Origin: CAYRPN01 sp964426135
GTDB taxonomy: Bacteria; Planctomycetota; Phycisphaerae; Phycisphaerales; Phycisphaeraceae
Direction of reading: 5' to 3'
NCBI GenBank assembly: GCA_964426135.1
Contig: CAYRPN010000003.1
Coordinates: 27,052-91,051, forward strand
Length of the DNA stretch: 64,000 bases
Positions 54,602-63,694 of the stretch are shown one piece after another. The first letter of the stretch is position 1, and every line of letters starts with the position of its first letter. The position numbers and the translations under genes are program-made. The notes beneath the pieces are model-generated. The model made no database searches, was not told the origin of the DNA, and saw only the letters and a program-made list of their open reading frames with translations.

Positions 54602-56059
54602 ATGAACCCAGCCTACGACAACCTCCTCGCCCACACCCGCCGCCACTTCCTGCGGCAATCCTCCGCCGGCATCGGCGCGATGGCGTTGGCATCGATGCTC
54701 AACGGCAAGGCGTCCGCCGCCCCGCTGCCGACCGCGCCGGCCAATCCGCTGGCGCCGCGCAAGCCGCACTTCAAGGCCAAGGCCGAGCGCGTCATTTACA
54801 TCCACCTGACCGGATCGCCGCCGCACCTGGACATGTGGGACTACAAGCCCAAGCTGGTCGAGCTCACCGGCCAGCCTTGCCCCGATGCCTTCCTCAAGGG
54901 CAAACGTTTCGCCTTCACCAGCGGCGTACCCAAGCTGCTCGGCAGCCCGCGAAAATGGGCGCAGTTCGGCAAGGGCGGCGTCTGGCTCAGCGATGCCGTC
55001 AAGCATCTGCACGAGGTCGCTGACGACCTGTGCGTCATCAAGTCGATGAACACCGACCAGTTCAACCACGCGCCCGCCGAGCTCTTCGTCTACACCGGCT
55101 CGCCGCGGCCGGGCCGGCCCTCCATCGGCTCGTGGGCGACCTATGGCCTGGGCACGGAAAACGAAAACCTGCCCGGCTTCGTCGTGCTCATCTCCAGCGG
55201 CGTGCAGCCCAACGGCGGCAAGAACTCCTTCGGCTCCGGCTTCCTGCCTTCCGTTTTTCAGGGCGTGCAGTGCCGCAGCAAGGGCGATCCCGTCCTTTAT
55301 CTCTCCGATCCGGAAGGCATCGACCGCGAGCTTCGCCGCGACAGCCTCGACGCTCTGCGCGATCTGAATGAAATGCAGGCCCGTGAGTTCGGTCATCCGG
55401 AAACGTTGACCCGCATCGCGCAGTACGAACTCGCCTATCGCATGCAGGTCAGCACGCCGGAGGTCATGGACATCAGCAAGGAGAGAAAGGAAACGCTCGA
55501 AGCCTACGGCGCGCAGCCCGGCGGCAGCAGCCTCGCCAACAACGTGCTCCTGGCGCGCCGGCTTGCGGAGAAAGGCGTGCGCTATGTGCAGCTTTTTGAC
55601 TGGGGCTGGGACTTCCACGGCACCGGCCCCGGCGAAGACATCCGCGACGGCCTGACCAACAAGTGCGCCACCATGGGCAAGCCCATCGCCGCCCTGATCA
55701 AGGACCTGAAAGCCCGCGGCATGCTCGATTCCACGCTGATCGTGATCGGCTGCGAGTTCGGCCGCACGCCGTTCCGCGAAGGGCGCACCGCCGGCGGCAA
55801 CGTGCTGGGACGCGACCACTATCCCGACTGCTTCTCGATGGTGATGGCCGGCGGCGGCGTCAAGGGCGGGTTCTCGCACGGCGAAAGCGATGAACTCGGT
55901 TTCTCCGTCGCGCAGGACAAAGTGCATGTCCACGACTTCCAGGCCACGATCATGCACCTGCTCGGCTTCAACCACGAAAAGCTCACGTTCCGGTTCCAGG
56001 GCCGCGATTACCGGCTCACCGACGTGCATGGGCACGTGGTGAAGGAAGTGCTGGCGTAA
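54602..56059 (+). CDS. DUF1501 family exported protein
   Basis: 485 residues. An N-terminal RRHFLRQSSAGIGAMALASM (about 11-30) is a twin-arginine-type signal. The body is a sulfatase/alkaline-phosphatase-like fold (IHLTGSPPHLDMWDYKPK, GCEFGRTPF, GRDHYPDCFSMVMAGGGVKG). Usually encoded directly after a DUF1549/DUF1553 protein as its partner; probably folded in the cytoplasm and exported by Tat. The role of the pair is unproven. Confidence 0.94.
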   Translation: MNPAYDNLLAHTRRHFLRQSSAGIGAMALASMLNGKASAAPLPTAPANPLAPRKPHFKAKAERVIYIHLTGSPPHLDMWDYKPKLVELTGQPCPDAFLKGKRFAFTSGVPKLLGSPRKWAQFGKGGVWLSDAVKHLHEVADDLCVIKSMNTDQFNHAPAELFVYTGSPRPGRPSIGSWATYGLGTENENLPGFVVLISSGVQPNGGKNSFGSGFLPSVFQGVQCRSKGDPVLYLSDPEGIDRELRRDSLDALRDLNEMQAREFGHPETLTRIAQYELAYRMQVSTPEVMDISKERKETLEAYGAQPGGSSLANNVLLARRLAEKGVRYVQLFDWGWDFHGTGPGEDIRDGLTNKCATMGKPIAALIKDLKARGMLDSTLIVIGCEFGRTPFREGRTAGGNVLGRDHYPDCFSMVMAGGGVKGGFSHGESDELGFSVAQDKVHVHDFQATIMHLLGFNHEKLTFRFQGRDYRLTDVHGHVVKEVLA

Positions 56060-56103
56060 GTCTCGGCGTCACTCGTCAGGACTCACGGGGCTACCTTAAT
56101 CAA

Positions 56104-56226
56104 CAAGGCAAATGTCTAATGTTGAGTGTCGAGTGTCGAGTGTTGATTGTCTATTGCATAGGGTGTTGATTGCCTCTCCCAATAGACATTCAACACTCGA
56201 CACTCAACAAGAGACATTTGCCTTGT
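56104..56226. repeat. Inverted repeat, family N
   Basis: CAAGGCAAATGTCT...GTTGAGTGTCGAGTG at the left and CACTCGACACTCAAC...AGACATTTGCCTTG at the right, with the arms tightly matched over about 40 bases. It lies between the convergent DUF1501 and ExbD genes and could act as a bidirectional transcription barrier. Confidence 0.75.
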
Positions 56227-56242
56227 CGTGTTGGTGCATCAT

Positions 56243-56665
56243 TCACGGCTTCTTTTCCGGCTGCCCCACGAACGCCACGTTCTTGACCCCCGCCTTCTTC
56301 ACGCGCTCAAACAGGCTGATCAAAAGCGGCGCGCGGTCGGTTTCGCCGGCCGCCTCGACCACGAGGTAAAGCGTGGGATACGACGGATCCTTCGCGATCT
56401 CGCTCAGCTTCGCGTCGAGATGCTCGTCGCTTACTGGTTCACGATTGAAGAACAGCTTGCCGGTCTTGTCCATCTGCACCCACTTCACGTCACCCTTGCC
56501 CGCGAGTTGCCCGCTGGAGACGGGCGTGAACTTCACGGGCAGAATCTCCGCCTGCACGCTGACGATCAGGTTGTAAATGAAAAACGTCAGCAACAGAAAG
56601 ATCACGTCGATGAGCGGCGTGAGTTCCAGTCGCGGCGAATGATCGGGGCGGCGAAGCGAAATCAT
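56243..56665 (-). CDS. ExbD/TolR family biopolymer transport protein
   Basis: 140 residues: short cytoplasmic N-terminus, one membrane helix with the catalytic Asp of the family (LTPLIDVIFLLLTFFIYN, 16-33), and a periplasmic domain. It couples the proton motive force to outer-membrane or envelope work with an ExbB/TolQ partner, which is not encoded nearby. GGAG precedes the ATG at 56665. Same strand as aroB upstream; family A copy 3 separates them. Confidence 0.9.
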   Translation of the reverse strand: MISLRRPDHSPRLELTPLIDVIFLLLTFFIYNLIVSVQAEILPVKFTPVSSGQLAGKGDVKWVQMDKTGKLFFNREPVSDEHLDAKLSEIAKDPSYPTLYLVVEAAGETDRAPLLISLFERVKKAGVKNVAFVGQPEKKP

Positions 56666-56698
56666 GGGGAACTCCAGAAGCAAGTGCCGGGCGACAGC

Positions 56699-56813
56699 GT
56701 AGGGTGCGTCAAGGCTCCCCCGGGGGCGGCGCGGACGCACCAGGGTCAACGGAGACGCCCCAGCATCGGTACGCACAACAAGGTGCGTCCGCGCGGACTT
56801 GACGCACCCTACG
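56699..56813. repeat. Inverted repeat, family A copy 3
   Basis: GTAGGGTGCGTCAAGGCTCC on one side and GGACTTGACGCACCCTACG on the other. Read on the minus strand its TAGGGTGCGTC supplies the aroB stop codon. It fills nearly the whole aroB-exbD gap. Confidence 0.85.
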
Positions 56814-57900
56814 CTGATCGCAGCGTCTCCCACGCCGCGGCGATTGCGTCGTCCGGTGTGTCACTGACCATCGACACCGCGCCGAGTCTGTCCGGCAGGA
56901 CAAGGCGAATGCGTCCCCCCGCCACTTTCTTGTCGAGCCGCATCGATTCGATCAGCACCGGCGTCGGCGCCAGGTCCGGCGCCCGCGTGGGCAGACCGAT
57001 GCGATTCAAAAGTGCCACGAGGCGATCGAGCAGATCGCCCGGCACGCGCCCGGCGCTGACCGCCAGCCGCGTCGCCGCGACCATGCCCAGTGAAACCGCT
57101 TCGCCATGTTCGTAATGGCCGTAGCCGCTGGTCGCTTCGATGGCGTGGCCGAAGGTGTGGCCGAAGTTCAGGTGGGCGCGCTCGCCGGTTTCCTTTTCAT
57201 CCGCCATCACGACATTCGCCTTGATCTGCACGTTCCAGCGCACCAGTTCCACGAGCGCCGCCGAGTCGAGTCGCACGATGCTGTCGAGATTCTTCTCGAT
57301 CCATTCAAAGAGCGCCGCGTCGCGGATGATGCCGTGCTTGACGCACTCCGCCAGGCCGCAGCGCAGCTCGCGCGGCGGCAGGGTTCGCAGCGTGTCGGTG
57401 TCGCAGACGACCAGGTGCGGCTGATGAAACGCGCCGACGAGATTTTTCCCGCGCGGCAGATTCACGCCGACTTTGCCGCCCACCGATGCATCCACCATCG
57501 CCAGCAGCGTGGTCGGGCATTGAATGAACGGCACGCCGCGCAGGTAGCTGGCCGCGACGAATCCGACGGTGTCGCCGATGACGCCGCCGCCCAGCGCGAT
57601 GACGGGGCTGCGCCGTTCGAGTTTGCCGTCGATCAAAGCGTCGTAGAGCGAGGCGACCTGCGCGATGTTCTTGTGATCCTCGCCCGGCGGCACCGGCCTG
57701 GCGATAACGGTGTATCCCGCGCTCTCAAGCGACCGCTGCGCGACGGGGACGTAACGATCGAACACATTCGCGTCGGCGAGGATGGCCGCCAGTTGGTGCG
57801 GGACCACCGCGCGGGCCCATGCGCCCAGCGACGCAAGCCCGCCGGGCGCGACGTGGATGTCGTAACGATGATGCGGAAGTGTCAGGTGAACGGTAGCCAT
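56809..57900 (-). CDS. aroB: 3-dehydroquinate synthase
   Basis: Second step of the shikimate pathway: converts DAHP to 3-dehydroquinate, using NAD+ and a divalent metal. 363 residues with GGGVIGDTVGFVAASYLRG (about 95-113), PTTLLAMVDASVGGKVGVN, AECVKHGII, and metal ligands in LNFGHTFGHAIE and HGEAVSLGM. ATG at 57900 gives the family-like N-terminus. The stop codon TAG is donated by the palindromic repeat at 56699-56813. Confidence 0.96.
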   Translation of the reverse strand: MATVHLTLPHHRYDIHVAPGGLASLGAWARAVVPHQLAAILADANVFDRYVPVAQRSLESAGYTVIARPVPPGEDHKNIAQVASLYDALIDGKLERRSPVIALGGGVIGDTVGFVAASYLRGVPFIQCPTTLLAMVDASVGGKVGVNLPRGKNLVGAFHQPHLVVCDTDTLRTLPPRELRCGLAECVKHGIIRDAALFEWIEKNLDSIVRLDSAALVELVRWNVQIKANVVMADEKETGERAHLNFGHTFGHAIEATSGYGHYEHGEAVSLGMVAATRLAVSAGRVPGDLLDRLVALLNRIGLPTRAPDLAPTPVLIESMRLDKKVAGGRIRLVLPDRLGAVSMVSDTPDDAIAAAWETLRSA

Positions 57901-58182
57901 GGTGTGAGCAGTTCGGCTGCCACGACCGTCGCAGTCGGGCGTCAAATAAAGCGCGAGGCGGCCGGTTCGCGGCGCGTGCAGGCATCATATGGATTCTCGT
58001 AGACTCGTCGCGGAATGACAACCCTGCCGAAGTCGCTGCGCCATCGCTTCTCACCGTACTCGCACTCTTGTGTTCGCATCGACAGGCTTGTACTGTAATG
58101 GCGCGCCGGCTCGCGAATGTCGCGAATCCAGCGTGGAACCCGAGGGGGCGGATACCCCACCAACGAAAGGATCAGGTGGCAT

Positions 58183-58578
58183 ATGAGGAAATTGATGACA
58201 ATCGCGGCGGCACTGGTGATGGCCTTGGCGCTGACCGGTTGCGGCGGCGACTCCCACGAGAAAGTCATGGGCGACATGGTCACGCAGATGAAAGATTTCG
58301 CGTCGACACTCGAAACGATCAAAGACGAAGCCAGCGCCAAGTCCGCTTCCGACAAACTGAACAAGATCGCGGCCAATATGAAGGATCTCAAGGCCCGTGC
58401 CGACAAACTCGGCGAGCCCTCCGCCGACGTCGAAAAGGCCCTGAAGGCCAAGTACGAGAAAGACATGACCGAAGTCATGGGCAAGTTCATGGGCAGCGCC
58501 ATGCGCATCGGCATGAACCCCGAACTCGGCAAGCATGTCGAGAAGGCCATGGAAGAAGTCGGCAAGGCGATGAAGTAA
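58183..58578 (+). CDS. Small lipoprotein
   Basis: 131 residues. A lipoprotein signal with lipobox LALTGCGG (Cys at about 20) and a helical mature part rich in Lys/Met/Glu. Exported and lipid-anchored. Not otherwise recognised. ATG at 58183 preceded by AGGTGG. Followed by a strong terminator, so it is expressed as a single gene. Confidence 0.85.
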   Translation: MRKLMTIAAALVMALALTGCGGDSHEKVMGDMVTQMKDFASTLETIKDEASAKSASDKLNKIAANMKDLKARADKLGEPSADVEKALKAKYEKDMTEVMGKFMGSAMRIGMNPELGKHVEKAMEEVGKAMK

Positions 58579-58612
58579 GCTGACGCGCCTGCAACAATCG
58601 GATTCATCGACG

Positions 58613-58641
58613 GCCCCCGCCAAACGGGGGCTGTTTTTTTT
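58613..58641 (+). terminator. Rho-independent terminator after the lipoprotein gene
   Basis: GCCCCCGCCAAACGGGGGC followed by TGTTTTTTTT on the plus strand, 35 bases after the lipoprotein stop codon. Confidence 0.9.
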
Positions 58642-58766
58642 CATCCCACGAGGCGTTTTGCATAGGTTGCAAGCTTGCCTCACGACGCCGTTCGACTATC
58701 CTTTCGGCCCGATGCCGCGACCTTTCGCGGCTCTCCGTTTCCCGATCTTTCATGGCAGGAGCAGTC

Positions 58767-60080
58767 ATGGCCACCGAATACTTCCCCAGCGTCAAAGCCA
58801 TCAAGTACGAAGGCGCCGATTCGAAGAATCCCCTCGCCTTCAAGCATTACAACGCGAAGGAGAAAATCGCCGGCAAGACCATGAGCGAGCATTTCCGCTT
58901 CGCCTCCTGCTACTGGCACACGATGAAGAACGGCGGCGGCGATCCCTTCGGCCCCGGCACGCGCTGCATGCCGTGGAATGACGGCGCTTCCGATGTCGAA
59001 GTTGCCGAGAACACCATGCACGCCATGTTCGAGTTCGTCGCAAAGATCGGCATCGAGTTCTGGTGCTTCCACGACCGCGACATCGCCCCGGAGTGCTGCA
59101 CGCTCAGCGAGACCAACAAGAAGCTCGACGGCATCGTCGCCCTGGCCAAGAAGCTCCAGAAGAACACCGGCATCAAGCTGCTCTGGGGCACCGCCAACCT
59201 CTTCAGCCATCCGCGCTACATGAGCGGCGCCGCCACCAGTCCGTACGTGGAAGTCTTCGCCCATGCCGCGGCCCAGGTGAAGAAGGCCATGGAGGCGACG
59301 AAGGAACTGGGCGGCGCGGGCTACGTCTTCTGGGGCGGACGCGAAGGCTACGACACGCTGCTGAACACGCGCATGTCCTACGAGCTCGATCACCTGGCCA
59401 CGCTGCTGCACATGGCGGTGGATTACAAGAAGAAAATCGGCTTCAAGGGCCAGTTCTTCATCGAGCCCAAGCCCAAGGAGCCGACCAAGCACCAGTACGA
59501 TAGCGACGCCGCCGCCTGCCACGCGTTCCTGCAGAAGTACGACCTCACCGGCCACCTGCAACTGAACATTGAAGCCAACCACGCCACGCTCGCCGGCCAC
59601 AGCTTCCACCACGAACTGGAATACGCCGCCAGCAACGGCCTGCTCGGCTCCATCGACGCCAACCGCGGCGATGAACTGCTCGGCTGGGACACCGACCAGT
59701 TCCCCACCAATCTCTACGACACCACCATGGCCATGCTCACGCTCCTTCGCCACGGCGGATTCAAGACCGGCGGCCTGAACTTCGACGCCAAAGTCCGTCG
59801 CCAGTCCACCGATCCGATCGACCTCTTCCACGCCCACATCGGCGGCATGGACGCCTTCGCCCGCGGCCTCAAAGCCGCCGCCGCGATTCAGAAGGACGGC
59901 CGCATCGATGACTTCATCGCCGCCCGCTACAAGAGCTGGTCCACGCCATTGGGCAAGAAAATTGAAGGCTGCAAGATCGGCCTGACGGAACTGGCGGCGA
60001 TCGCGGAGAAGAACGACATCTGCTGCGTGCCCAGCAGCCGGCAGGAGTTGTTGGAGAATATTTTGAACGAGTACATCTGA
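58767..60080 (+). CDS. xylA: Xylose isomerase
   Basis: Interconverts D-xylose and D-xylulose (and glucose/fructose). 437 residues of the longer class II type. FCFHDRD-like active-site block [12 protein letters not shown] (about 92-103), metal ligands in [14 protein letters not shown] (about 226-239) and [15 protein letters not shown] (about 263-277), and [20 protein letters not shown] at 58767 follows AGGAG. It has its own promoter region after a terminator; no xylulokinase nearby. Confidence 0.97.
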   Translation: MATEYFPSVKAIKYEGADSKNPLAFKHYNAKEKIAGKTMSEHFRFASCYWHTMKNGGGDPFGPGTRCMPWNDGASDVEVAENTMHAMFEFVAKIGIEFWCFHDRDIAPECCTLSETNKKLDGIVALAKKLQKNTGIKLLWGTANLFSHPRYMSGAATSPYVEVFAHAAAQVKKAMEATKELGGAGYVFWGGREGYDTLLNTRMSYELDHLATLLHMAVDYKKKIGFKGQFFIEPKPKEPTKHQYDSDAAACHAFLQKYDLTGHLQLNIEANHATLAGHSFHHELEYAASNGLLGSIDANRGDELLGWDTDQFPTNLYDTTMAMLTLLRHGGFKTGGLNFDAKVRRQSTDPIDLFHAHIGGMDAFARGLKAAAAIQKDGRIDDFIAARYKSWSTPLGKKIEGCKIGLTELAAIAEKNDICCVPSSRQELLENILNEYI

Positions 60081-60101
60081 GGCGACGGCGGAAGGATGGC
60101 G

Positions 60102-60201
60102 GTTAGCGGAGACGCCGCAGGCGTCTGGCCGATGCGCGGCGGGTTCACGTATCGGCGACACGGGGTTCAGCGCCAGGCACCTGCGGTGCTTCCGCTAAAC
60201 G
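60102..60201. repeat. Palindromic repeat, family F copy 2
   Basis: GTTAGCGGAGACGCCGCAGG on the left and a GCACCTGCGGTGCTTCCGCT complement plus AAAC on the right. Intact counterpart of the copy at 7613 that was split by a MITE. Between xylA and the permease. Confidence 0.75.
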
Positions 60202-60268
60202 TGCGGAACGATCCACGTCGCACCATTCCACGTCGCGCGATGGGCCCTCGCCCTATCATGCCTCGCAC

Positions 60269-61627
60269 ATGACCCCGGCACATCCACAACTCCCGCGCGT
60301 CGTCGGCCTCGGCGGTGCGATCCTCCTCGGGCTGGGCTCCATCATCGGCACCGGTGTGTTTGTGACGCTGGGCATCGCCGCGGGCCTGGCGGGGCCGGCG
60401 GTGGTGGTGGCGATGCTGCTCGCGGCGCTCCTGGCGCTTTGCAACGGCCTGTCCAGCGCCCAACTCGCCGCGGCGCATCCCGTCTCCGGCGGCACCTACG
60501 AATACGGCTACACCTACCTCCGCCCGTGGCTCGGGTTCACCGCAGGCTGGATGTTTGTCTGCGCCAAGACCGCCTCGGCCGCGACCGCCGCGCTGGGGTT
60601 CGCCAGCTATTTCCTAAGCGCGCTCACCGAAGTGATGCCCCAGATCGCGCCGCAGTTTCCCGCCGCCGCGATTGCGTCGATGCAGCAATTCCGCATCCCG
60701 CTGGCGATCTGCGCCGTGATCGTGCTGACCTTCATCGTCACCGCCGGCCTGCGCCGGTCCAACCGGGCGAACACGATCATCGTGGGCATCACGCTGGCGA
60801 CGCTGCTGTTCTTCGTCGTGCTCTGCATCCCGCGCACGATTCGCCACGCTCACGATCACTTCTCGCCGTTCCTCGGCGGGCCGAATGCCGACGCCCAGAA
60901 TCCCTGGCCCGCCTTCGCCGAGGCCACGGCGCTGATGTTCGTCGCCTACACGGGCTACGGCCGGATCGCCACGCTGGGCGAGGAAGTGCACGACCCGCGC
61001 CGCAGCATTCCCCGCGCCCTGGTCATTTCGCTCTTTCTTTCCGCGGTGATTTACGTATGCGTCGCGCTGGCGGCGGTCGGCGCCAAGGGCGACATTTTTC
61101 TCGCCGAAGCAACGAAGGAAACCGGCGCGCCGCTCGAAGCCATCGCCCGCAGCGGCGTGGTGGGCGGGCCATGGGCGGGCCTGATTCTGGCGATCGGCGC
61201 GATCACAGCGATGCTGGGCGTGCTGCTGAATCTGATCCTGGGCCTGTCGCGCGTGGTCATGGCGATGGGCCGGCGCGGCGATCTACCCGTGGCTTTTTCC
61301 AGACTTGATGCGACGGGCAAGACGCCGACCGCCGCCGTGATTTTCGTCGCCGTGCTCATCGGCGCGCTGACGCTGATCGGCAACGTGAAGACGACGTGGT
61401 CGTTCAGCGCGTTCACCGTGCTGATCTACTACGCGATCACCAATCTGGCCGCGCTGCGGATGCCCAGCGAGCATCGCCGCTACCCGCGCTGGGTCGCGTG
61501 GCTCGGGCTGATCGGTTGCCTGAGCATGGCGTACTGGGTGGAGCCGCGCGTGGCGGTGATCGGCATCGACCTGATCGTGATCGGGCTGTTGTGGCATATG
61601 CTGACGCGGAGAGCCGTTAGCCATTAG
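60269..61627 (+). CDS. APC-family amino acid permease
   Basis: 452-residue inner-membrane transporter with about 12 helices. The first helix carries the APC signature GAILLGLGSIIGTGVFV (13-29). It exchanges or imports amino acids or polyamines; the substrate is unknown. The stop codon lies inside a string of CCGTTAGC-type units, so the last few residues (RAVSH) are encoded by repeat sequence. No good Shine-Dalgarno is seen before the ATG at 60269. Confidence 0.92.
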   Translation: MTPAHPQLPRVVGLGGAILLGLGSIIGTGVFVTLGIAAGLAGPAVVVAMLLAALLALCNGLSSAQLAAAHPVSGGTYEYGYTYLRPWLGFTAGWMFVCAKTASAATAALGFASYFLSALTEVMPQIAPQFPAAAIASMQQFRIPLAICAVIVLTFIVTAGLRRSNRANTIIVGITLATLLFFVVLCIPRTIRHAHDHFSPFLGGPNADAQNPWPAFAEATALMFVAYTGYGRIATLGEEVHDPRRSIPRALVISLFLSAVIYVCVALAAVGAKGDIFLAEATKETGAPLEAIARSGVVGGPWAGLILAIGAITAMLGVLLNLILGLSRVVMAMGRRGDLPVAFSRLDATGKTPTAAVIFVAVLIGALTLIGNVKTTWSFSAFTVLIYYAITNLAALRMPSEHRRYPRWVAWLGLIGCLSMAYWVEPRVAVIGIDLIVIGLLWHMLTRRAVSH

Positions 61628-61704
61628 CCGTTAGCCGTTAGCTTCGAGCCAACGGATTTCGCTTGGTGTCTTAAGCTAACGGCTAACGGCTAAAGGCTAA
61701 AGGC
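61612..61704. repeat. Tandem CCGTTAGC units in inverted arrangement, family M
   Basis: GCCGTTAGCCATTAGCCGTT and TAGCCGTTAGC on the left, with GCTAACGGCTAACGGCTAAA on the right, separated by about 30 bases. A second tandem (CTAACGGCTAACGGCTAACG) is at about 62101-62125. The permease stop codon is within the left block. Confidence 0.7.
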
Positions 61705-61723
61705 TCCTCTCCGGAACCACCCC

Positions 61724-62092
61724 ATGACCGCCTGGATCCATCTCATCATCGCCGGCCTGCTCGAAGTCGCCTGGGCCATCGGTCTGAAGCAGACGGATGG
61801 CTGGACGCGCTTCTGGCCCAGTGCCGTCACCGTCGCCCTGATGATCGGCAGCTTCTTTTTTCTCTCCAAGGCCATCGCCCACGAGATTCCGCTGGGCACG
61901 GGCTACGCGATCTGGACCGGCATCGGAGCGGTGGGCACGGCGATCGTCGGCATCATCTGGTTCGCCGAGCCGACGACGTGGCCGCGTCTGGCGTGCGTCG
62001 CCGTGATCGTTGCGGGCATTGTGGGGTTGAAGGTGACCTCCGCGGAACCTGCGAAAGCGGAGGCGGGGCAAGCCCCGTCGCTAAACGACTGA
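61724..62092 (+). CDS. Small multidrug resistance (SMR) transporter, SugE/Gdx-like
   Basis: 122 residues with four membrane helices. The essential membrane-embedded Glu is in IAGLLEVAWAIGLKQTDG (about E14), the SugE-like (guanidinium-exporter) context rather than EmrE. The C-terminal tail from about residue 109 (AEAGQAPSLND) is abnormal: it is the translation of a family G repeat (62063-62090), extending a protein that normally ends near 105 residues. Confidence 0.9.
   Translation: MTAWIHLIIAGLLEVAWAIGLKQTDGWTRFWPSAVTVALMIGSFFFLSKAIAHEIPLGTGYAIWTGIGAVGTAIVGIIWFAEPTTWPRLACVAVIVAGIVGLKVTSAEPAKAEAGQAPSLND
62063..62090. repeat. Family G repeat overlapping the 3' end of the SMR gene
   Basis: GCGGGGCAAGCCCCGTCGCT followed by AAACGAC, read through in the SMR transporter's frame and followed directly by its TGA stop. 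Confidence 0.75.
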
Positions 62093-62100
62093 AGGCTGGT

Positions 62101-62140
62101 GGCTAACGGCTAACGGCTAACGGCTGATGGCTGACGGTTG
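62101..62140. repeat. Tandem family M units
   Basis: Four CTAACGG-type units in a row, then degenerate CTGATGG/CTGACGG units, just upstream of the convergent DUF2314 gene's 3' end. Confidence 0.65.
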
Positions 62141-62153
62141 ATTGCTTCTTCGC

Positions 62154-63215
62154 TCACTTGCGTTTCTTGGCGTGTTCTTCCTGAATCTGTTGGATGACTT
62201 TGAGGGAGAAACCGCCGTGCATTTCGTCGTTTTCGAAATAGATCCAGTCATTCAGTTCATCCGCGCGGAGGCGCACGCGGTCGCCGAGTTTCAGGCCGGG
62301 CAGGTCGATCGGATCGTTGCCGAGTTTGCCGTAGATCACGTCGCCTTCGATGGCATCGACGTTGATCCAGATGAACTCGGTGCGCTCGCCGCGGGTGATG
62401 GGGCCTTTGACGGAGAAGTTCTGATCCTCGCCGCGATTTTCAAACGCCGCCACGAAGTCGCTGAATCTGCCGCGGGCCTCGGCGACGGCGGCGGCCATGC
62501 GCGGGTCATCGTCGCTGACGGGCACGACCGGCACGTAAGCCATGCGCCCGCCGATGATTTCTTCATCGCCGCGGCGAAGACCTTCAAGCAGTTCGCCATC
62601 CATCGGCAGCATGCGCCCGGTGGCGGGCAGGTACATCGCCAGGCAGTCTTCTTCGTCGGCAAGCTCGGCGAAAATCTTCGCGGCGATCTGATAAGCCGCG
62701 GTACGCTCATCCTCGGACATGTCATCGGCCCCCAGCAAATCCACCGACAACCACGCGCGATGGGAGGCCACTTTCGCTCTCAGTCGCAGATCGAGAATCT
62801 CCTCTGCCGTCGCCTCGGGATCGTCCACATAAGGCTTGGGAAAGCTGTGAACAAGAAAGTGGCGATGCTCCAGGGCGACCATGAACGTCGGTAACTCCCC
62901 CACCGCGAACTCCGTCGCCTCGCTGTCGTCCGGATCGAGCTTGCGCCCGATCGCGCTGGAGACAATGGTGGTCAACACGCGAGCATCGAGAAAGCGCGGC
63001 TCGCGCAGAAGCCAAACCAGGGCGTGCAGCGAGGACTCCGCGTCATCTGCCGCGGCTTCGGCGGCAGGTTCGCCGAGGTCTGCACGCGACGTGGGCGGGC
63101 CGCCGGATTGCTCAGATGACGCCACCGGCTTGCGCCGGGCGACGGCAGCCCGCAACACCAGCAACAGAACGAGCACGACAACGATCGCCAGCCCAGCCAG
63201 GATCACGGGAGACAT
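62154..63215 (-). CDS. Membrane-anchored DUF2314 domain protein
   Basis: 353 residues. One N-terminal membrane helix (about 5-25), an acidic linker, a middle domain (about 65-220; MVALEHRHFLVHSFPKPYVD) of unknown type, and a C-terminal DUF2314 domain (about 265-345; FSVKGPITRGERTEFIWINV, DRVRLRADELNDWIYFEND). DUF2314 proteins are uncharacterised. It lies downstream of rplU after a terminator. Confidence 0.82.
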   Translation of the reverse strand: MSPVILAGLAIVVVLVLLLVLRAAVARRKPVASSEQSGGPPTSRADLGEPAAEAAADDAESSLHALVWLLREPRFLDARVLTTIVSSAIGRKLDPDDSEATEFAVGELPTFMVALEHRHFLVHSFPKPYVDDPEATAEEILDLRLRAKVASHRAWLSVDLLGADDMSEDERTAAYQIAAKIFAELADEEDCLAMYLPATGRMLPMDGELLEGLRRGDEEIIGGRMAYVPVVPVSDDDPRMAAAVAEARGRFSDFVAAFENRGEDQNFSVKGPITRGERTEFIWINVDAIEGDVIYGKLGNDPIDLPGLKLGDRVRLRADELNDWIYFENDEMHGGFSLKVIQQIQEEHAKKRK

Positions 63216-63305
63216 CGGCGTTCCCCACGAAGGTCGGTCCCTGTTTCACCCACGCGCCGGCACTATACCAATCACACGCGCGTCGCGAGTGCGGAACGTG
63301 AAATG

Positions 63306-63329
63306 AAAAAAGCCGCGACGATGCGCGGC
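63306..63329 (-). terminator. Rho-independent terminator after rplU
   Basis: Minus strand: GCCGCG-CATCGT-CGCGGC followed by TTTTTT. It separates rplU from the DUF2314 gene. Confidence 0.88.
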
Positions 63330-63376
63330 TTTGGCGTGAGCGTGTTGAGGAACCTGGTGATCCGGAACGCAGGCGT

Positions 63377-63694
63377 TCAGCCTTCGATGCCGGTGACCTT
63401 CACCTTCAGGTGATCCTGACGGTGGCCCTTGATGCGCTTGTAGTTTTTGCGGCGGATGAACTTGGTCACACGAACCTTGGGGCCGCGGAACTCGCCGAGG
63501 ATGTCGGCGATGACCTTGGCGCCGGCGACGTAGGGCTTGCCGATGGTGGCGTCGCCCTCGCCTTTGCTGACGAGGAGAACCTTGTCGAACGTGATCGTCG
63601 CCTGTTCAGGCTTCAAATCACGCAGCGCGACCTTGAGGGTGTCGCCCGCTTCAACCTTGATCTGCTGACCGCTGTCTTCAATGATGGCGTACAT
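63377..63694 (-). CDS. rplU: 50S ribosomal protein L21
   Basis: 105 residues, canonical L21: MYAIIEDSGQQIKVEAGDTL at the start and the C-terminal KVRVTKFIRRKNYKRIKGHR rRNA-binding stretch. AAGGAAA precedes the ATG at 63694. In most bacteria rpmA (L27) follows directly; here a terminator and then an unrelated gene follow. Confidence 0.97.
   Translation of the reverse strand: MYAIIEDSGQQIKVEAGDTLKVALRDLKPEQATITFDKVLLVSKGEGDATIGKPYVAGAKVIADILGEFRGPKVRVTKFIRRKNYKRIKGHRQDHLKVKVTGIEG

Noticed and set aside
61612..62140. CRISPR-like array of short units
   Set aside because: The units are 7-9 bases without unique spacers and occur in inverted arrangement, so they are simple or palindromic repeats.
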